From NCBI GenBank assembly GCA_016187325.1, contig JACPJY010000286.1, positions 1 to 9,049 on the forward strand: a DNA stretch of 9,049 bases, read 5' to 3'. This stretch comes from Rhodospirillales bacterium (GTDB lineage Bacteria; Pseudomonadota; Alphaproteobacteria; Rhodospirillales; Casp-alpha2). Of this stretch, positions 5,602 through 9,049 are shown in pieces (the first letter of the stretch is position 1; the number at the start of each line of letters is the position of its first letter). The notes under the pieces are model-generated. The model worked only from the letters and a program-made list of their open reading frames with translations. It made no database searches and was not told the DNA's origin. The translations under genes and the position numbers were made by a program.

Positions 5602-8600
5602 GCCGCAAGCCGAAAACACCTGAGGACGCGGGCCGCACCGGTGCCCACACGGCCGCCCAGGTGGTGGCCGCCGACCCGACGCAGTCGGTGTGGGTGTCGG
5701 CCAACGCCGGCACCGGCAAGACGCACGTGCTGATCGAGCGCATTCTCAGGCTGCTGCTGGCCGGCACGCCGCCGAGGCGGATCCTCGCCCTCACCTTCAC
5801 CAAGGCCGCTGCCGCCGAGGTCGCCAACCGCTTGAGCGGCCGCCTCGGCGACTGGGCGGCGATAAGCGACAGTGCGCTCGTCGAGGAACTGCGCAAGCTT
5901 TTCAACCGGCCGCCGACCGTCGAGGAGCTGGCGACGGCGCCGAGGCTGTTCGCGCGCACCTTGGAGGCGCCGGAAGGCCTCGGCGTCCGCACCATTCACT
6001 CGTTCGCCGAGTCCCTGCTCGGCCGCTTCCCGATCGAGGCGCAGGTGGCGCCGCACTTCGCCGTCATCGACGAGCGCCGCGCCGCCGAGATGCGAAGCGA
6101 GGCGCAAGGCCGCATCCTCGCCGCCGCCGCTTCCGGCGAGACGGCGATCGGCGACGCCATGGCCCGTCTGGCCGGCCTGGTCGCGGCCGAGGATTTCCAC
6201 CAGCTGATGGCCGACCTCGACAAGCAGCGCGGGCGGTTGCGCCGGGCGCTCGCGGCGGCAGGGGGTCTTGACGGCCTGCTCGCCCGGCTGCGACGCGCGC
6301 AAGGTGTCGCCGCCGGCGATACCCGGGCAACGGTGATCGCCACGGCGGCCTGTGATGGCGCCTTCGATGAGGCCGAGCTCTGGCGCGCCGCCAAGGCCCT
6401 CGACAAAGGCTCCACCGGCGACCGGGAGCGCGCCGAGGCGATTCGCCGTTGGCTGAAGCTCGACGCTACCCGCCGCGCCGAGACGTTCATTGACGATTAT
6501 GCGACGATTTTTGTGACCCGAAAATGGGAGCCGGTCGCGGAGAAAACCCTTGTTACCAAGAAGGCGAAGGAGGCGGACCCAGAGGCCGCCGGCATTCTGC
6601 TCGATGAACGGGTTCGCGTGGCGGCGGCGATGGCGAAGCTGAAGTCGGTCGCCATCGCCGAGGCGACGGCGGCGTTGCTGACCGTCGGCGAGGCGATGGT
6701 CGCGGCTTACGAGGAGATCAAGCGCGCCTGTGCGCTCCGCGACTATGACGACCTGATCGCCGACGCCGGCCGCCTGCTGGCCACGGACGACGGCGTGAGT
6801 TGGGTACACTACAAGCTCGACGGCGGCATCGACCACGTTCTTGTCGACGAGGCGCAGGACACCAGTCCGGACCAGTGGCGCGTGGTCGAGCGACTGGCCG
6901 GCGACTTCTTCTCCGGCCGCGGCGCCCGCGACGACGACCGGCCGAGCCCGCGCACCGTATTCGCGGTCGGTGACGAGAAGCAGTCGATCTTCAGCTTCCA
7001 GGGCGCCGACCCGGCGGTGTTCGGCCGCCTGCGCGACCATTTCCGCAAACGGTTGGTCGGTATCGGCGGCCGGCTCCAGGAAGTCGAGCTCGAGCGCTCG
7101 CATCGCTCGGCGTCGGCGGTGCTTAAGGTGGTAGACAAGGTGTTCGAGAACCCTGCCGCCCGCGACGGATTGTCGTTCGACGCGCGCCCGATCCTCCATC
7201 ACACCGAGCGCGCCGGCCAGGCCGGCCTAGTCGAGCTGTGGCCGACCCTGAAGCCGGACGACGAGCCGGAGACCCGGCCATGGGACTGGCCGTTCGACAA
7301 GCCGTCACCGGAAAGCCCGCGGGTGCGCCTCGCCGACCAGATCGCCGACACCATCAAGGGCTGGCTCGATCGCGGCGAGATCCTGGAATCGGCGGTGCGC
7401 CCGATCGAGCCCGGCGATATCATGATTTTGGTGCGCAGCCGCGGCACCTTCGCCGACCAGATGGTGAAGGCGCTGGAGCGCCGGGGCGTTCCCGTCGCCG
7501 GCCGCGACCGGCTGAAGCTGCTCGACCACATCGCGGTCATGGACTTGGTGGCCGCCGGCCGCTTCGCGCTGCTCCCCGACGACGACCTCAACACCGCGAC
7601 GGTGCTGAAGGGCCCGTTCTGCGGCTTCGACGACGACGATCTGTTCGACCTCGCCCACGGGCGTTCGGGCCGGCTATGGGAGGCACTGAAGGCAAGGGTC
7701 GGCGAGCAGCGTCTCTTCGCGGCCGCCGAGGCGACCCTCGCCGCGTGGCTCAAGCGCGCCGATCTCGTGCCGCCGTTCGAGTTCTATTCGCGGCTGCTTG
7801 GGCCGGACGGCGGTCGCAAATGCCTTATCGCCCGCCTCGGCGCCGAGGTTGCCGAGCCGGTCGAGGGCTTCCTCGCCCAGGCGCTCGACTTCGAGCGCGA
7901 CCACGAGCCGTCTCTGCAGGCGTTCCTGCACTGGCTCGAGCTCGGCAACACCGAGATCAAGCGCGAGATGGAGCGCGGCCGCGACGAGGTGCGGGTGCTG
8001 ACCGTGCACGGCGCCAAAGGCTTGGAAGCCGGCATCGTGTTCCTGCCCGACACCTGCTCGCTGCCCGACGCGCGGCTCGATCCGCATATCCACTGGCGCC
8101 ACGGCGGCGAGGACAACGATGCGTTCGTGCTGTGGCGGCCGGCCAAGGACGACGAGGACGCAATCGCCGCAGCACTGCACGCAACCGCCCGCGCCGACAT
8201 CGAGCGCGAGTACCGTCGGCTGCTCTACGTCGCCATGACCCGCGCCCGCGACCGGCTTTACATATGCGGCTTCGAGAATAAGCGCGGCCGCGACGACGGC
8301 TGCTGGTATGACCTGATCGAACCGGCGGTGCGCGCGCTTGGCGCCGAGACCACGCTCGCTTCGAGCGAGACGGTGGTGCGCGTCGCGGATGCACAGACCG
8401 CGCTGCCCGACGGCATGGTGGCGCCTACCGTCAAAGCCGGAGTCGAGGCGCCGCCGACTTGGGCGCTCGCCGATCCGACGCCGGAACCCGAGCCGGCGCG
8501 GCCGCTGACGCCGTCGCGGCCGATCGAGGACGAGCCGGCGGTATCGTCGCCACTCGGCCGCGACGACGGTGCGCGCTTCAAGCGCGGGTTGATCGTGCAC

Positions 8601-9049
8601 CGGCTGTTGCAGAGTCTTCCCAATCTGGCCCCCGACAGGCGCGAGGCGGCGGCGCGCGTCTTCGCGTCCCGGCCGGCGCTGGCGTTGGCCAAGGAAGCGC
8701 AGGACGAGATCGTCACCGAGACGCTGGCCGTGCTTTCCGATCCCGCATTCGCGCACCTGTTCCGGCCCGGCAGCCTGGCCGAAGTACCGATCGCCGGTTT
8801 GGTCGGCGACGGCGCCGGAGCGCGCGCGATTTCGGGACAGGTCGACCGGCTGGTGGTTACGGACAAGACGGTTACCGTCGTCGATTTCAAGACCAACCGG
8901 CCGCCGCCGGAAAAGGAAGACGACATCGCGCCCGCATACCTGCGGCAGATGGCGGCTTATCGCTGGGCGCTCGCGAAAATCTATCCGGGACGGGTCGTCG
9001 AGGCGGTGCTGTTGTGGACGGCCGGGCCGCGGCTGATGCCCCTGAGCGC
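5598..9049 (+). CDS. addA: AddA, helicase-nuclease subunit of AddAB (3' end outside the window)
   Basis: The frame is open for 1150 codons from the ATG at 5598 to the window edge with no stop. AddA is the ATP-driven UvrD/RecB-like 3'-5' helicase and the nuclease that cuts the 3'-ended strand. All helicase motifs are present in order: Walker A ANAGTGKT (35-42), Ia LTFTKAAAAE (65-74), TIHSF (132-136), II VDEAQD (416-421), III GDEKQSIFSFQGA (458-470), IV LERSHRS (about 498-504), V LTVHGAKGLE (801-810) and VI YVAMTRARDRL (877-887). A proline- and acid-rich linker (about 951-987) leads to the RecB-type nuclease with His1001 (IVHRLLQ), Asp1083 (GQVDRL), Asp1096 and Lys1098 (VDFKTNRP) and QMAAY (1117-1121). 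The last visible residues, WTAGPRLMPLS, resemble the end of alphaproteobacterial AddA, so perhaps 10-40 residues are missing. The ATG overlaps the addB stop (ATGA), with GGGGA 9 bases upstream, consistent with equal production of the two subunits. Confidence 0.96.
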   Translation, partial: MSRKPKTPEDAGRTGAHTAAQVVAADPTQSVWVSANAGTGKTHVLIERILRLLLAGTPPRRILALTFTKAAAAEVANRLSGRLGDWAAISDSALVEELRKLFNRPPTVEELATAPRLFARTLEAPEGLGVRTIHSFAESLLGRFPIEAQVAPHFAVIDERRAAEMRSEAQGRILAAAASGETAIGDAMARLAGLVAAEDFHQLMADLDKQRGRLRRALAAAGGLDGLLARLRRAQGVAAGDTRATVIATAACDGAFDEAELWRAAKALDKGSTGDRERAEAIRRWLKLDATRRAETFIDDYATIFVTRKWEPVAEKTLVTKKAKEADPEAAGILLDERVRVAAAMAKLKSVAIAEATAALLTVGEAMVAAYEEIKRACALRDYDDLIADAGRLLATDDGVSWVHYKLDGGIDHVLVDEAQDTSPDQWRVVERLAGDFFSGRGARDDDRPSPRTVFAVGDEKQSIFSFQGADPAVFGRLRDHFRKRLVGIGGRLQEVELERSHRSASAVLKVVDKVFENPAARDGLSFDARPILHHTERAGQAGLVELWPTLKPDDEPETRPWDWPFDKPSPESPRVRLADQIADTIKGWLDRGEILESAVRPIEPGDIMILVRSRGTFADQMVKALERRGVPVAGRDRLKLLDHIAVMDLVAAGRFALLPDDDLNTATVLKGPFCGFDDDDLFDLAHGRSGRLWEALKARVGEQRLFAAAEATLAAWLKRADLVPPFEFYSRLLGPDGGRKCLIARLGAEVAEPVEGFLAQALDFERDHEPSLQAFLHWLELGNTEIKREMERGRDEVRVLTVHGAKGLEAGIVFLPDTCSLPDARLDPHIHWRHGGEDNDAFVLWRPAKDDEDAIAAALHATARADIEREYRRLLYVAMTRARDRLYICGFENKRGRDDGCWYDLIEPAVRALGAETTLASSETVVRVADAQTALPDGMVAPTVKAGVEAPPTWALADPTPEPEPARPLTPSRPIEDEPAVSSPLGRDDGARFKRGLIVHRLLQSLPNLAPDRREAAARVFASRPALALAKEAQDEIVTETLAVLSDPAFAHLFRPGSLAEVPIAGLVGDGAGARAISGQVDRLVVTDKTVTVVDFKTNRPPPEKEDDIAPAYLRQMAAYRWALAKIYPGRVVEAVLLWTAGPRLMPLS

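Larger units (their letters stand above)
267..9049 (+). other. Predicted operon tsaE-amgK-murU-addB-addA
   Basis: Five genes on one strand are joined by an 8-base overlap (tsaE/amgK), a 4-base ATGA overlap (amgK/murU), a 10-base gap with the ribosome site over the stop (murU/addB) and another ATGA overlap (addB/addA). No terminator-like hairpin with a T run appears between them. Co-transcription and translational coupling are inferred from this spacing. In many alphaproteobacteria trxA follows addA, which would lie just beyond the right edge. Confidence 0.75.

Noticed and set aside
6480..6560. A locally more A/T-rich patch with less typical codons in addA
   Set aside because: It is short and its protein (around the FVTRKWEP and TKKAKE residues) corresponds to a region found in AddA homologues between motifs Ib and II, so it does not indicate an insertion or transfer.
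5544..7202. A 552-codon open frame on the complement strand opposite addB end and addA
   Set aside because: It is antisense to the intact AddA helicase motifs, has an Arg/Gly/His-rich composition with no recognisable fold, and long antisense frames are expected where third positions are mostly G or C.
7238..8281. A 347-codon forward open frame inside addA
   Set aside because: It is an Arg-rich shadow; the AddA frame over the same bases contains motifs V and VI.
8849..8856. GCTGGTGG, identical to the Escherichia coli Chi octamer, inside addA
   Set aside because: Chi of E. coli is read by RecBCD; AddAB of other bacteria reads different sequences, and one match in 9 kb of GC-rich DNA is not significant.

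Overview
The window is a GC-rich (about 70% by eye), densely packed chromosomal segment with strongly G/C-biased third codon positions. Gene order and subfamily features point to an alphaproteobacterium: the AddB is of the alphaproteobacterial type and is followed directly by AddA, and tsaE is followed by an AmgK-like kinase and a MurU-like nucleotidyltransferase. No genus can be named from this sequence. There are no RNA genes, mobile elements, CRISPR arrays or tandem repeats that I can see.

Layout. At the left edge (complement of 1-130) is the N-terminal part of a leftward gene for an exported c-type cytochrome: a GTG start, a clear Sec signal peptide and a CAPCH haem-binding motif just before the window ends. 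A 136-base intergenic gap (131-266) separates it from a rightward block of five genes. The gap holds a good sigma70-like promoter for the cytochrome and must also hold the start signals of the rightward operon. The block is tsaE (267-785), amgK (778-1812), murU (1809-2555), addB (2566-5601) and addA (5598 to beyond 9049). Every junction overlaps (8, 4 and 4 bases) or is separated by 10 bases, so this looks like one transcript with translational coupling. addA has no stop codon before the right edge but contains all its helicase and nuclease motifs, so only a short tail is probably missing.

Functions. TsaE is the ATPase of the tRNA t6A37 modification machinery. AmgK and MurU are consecutive enzymes of the anabolic peptidoglycan-recycling route (MurNAc to MurNAc-1-phosphate to UDP-MurNAc), which bypasses the fosfomycin-sensitive MurA step. 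AddB and AddA form the two-nuclease helicase complex that resects double-strand DNA breaks for RecA-dependent repair. The operon thus joins translation fidelity, cell-wall salvage and DNA repair. This is a conserved association rather than an obvious single pathway.

I do not see a previously undescribed system. The points most worth a second look are the unfused, 8-base-overlapping tsaE/amgK pair, the absence of Fe-S cluster cysteines and of a Walker A motif in AddB, the divergent cytochrome with its promoter, and the uncertain promoter of the operon.
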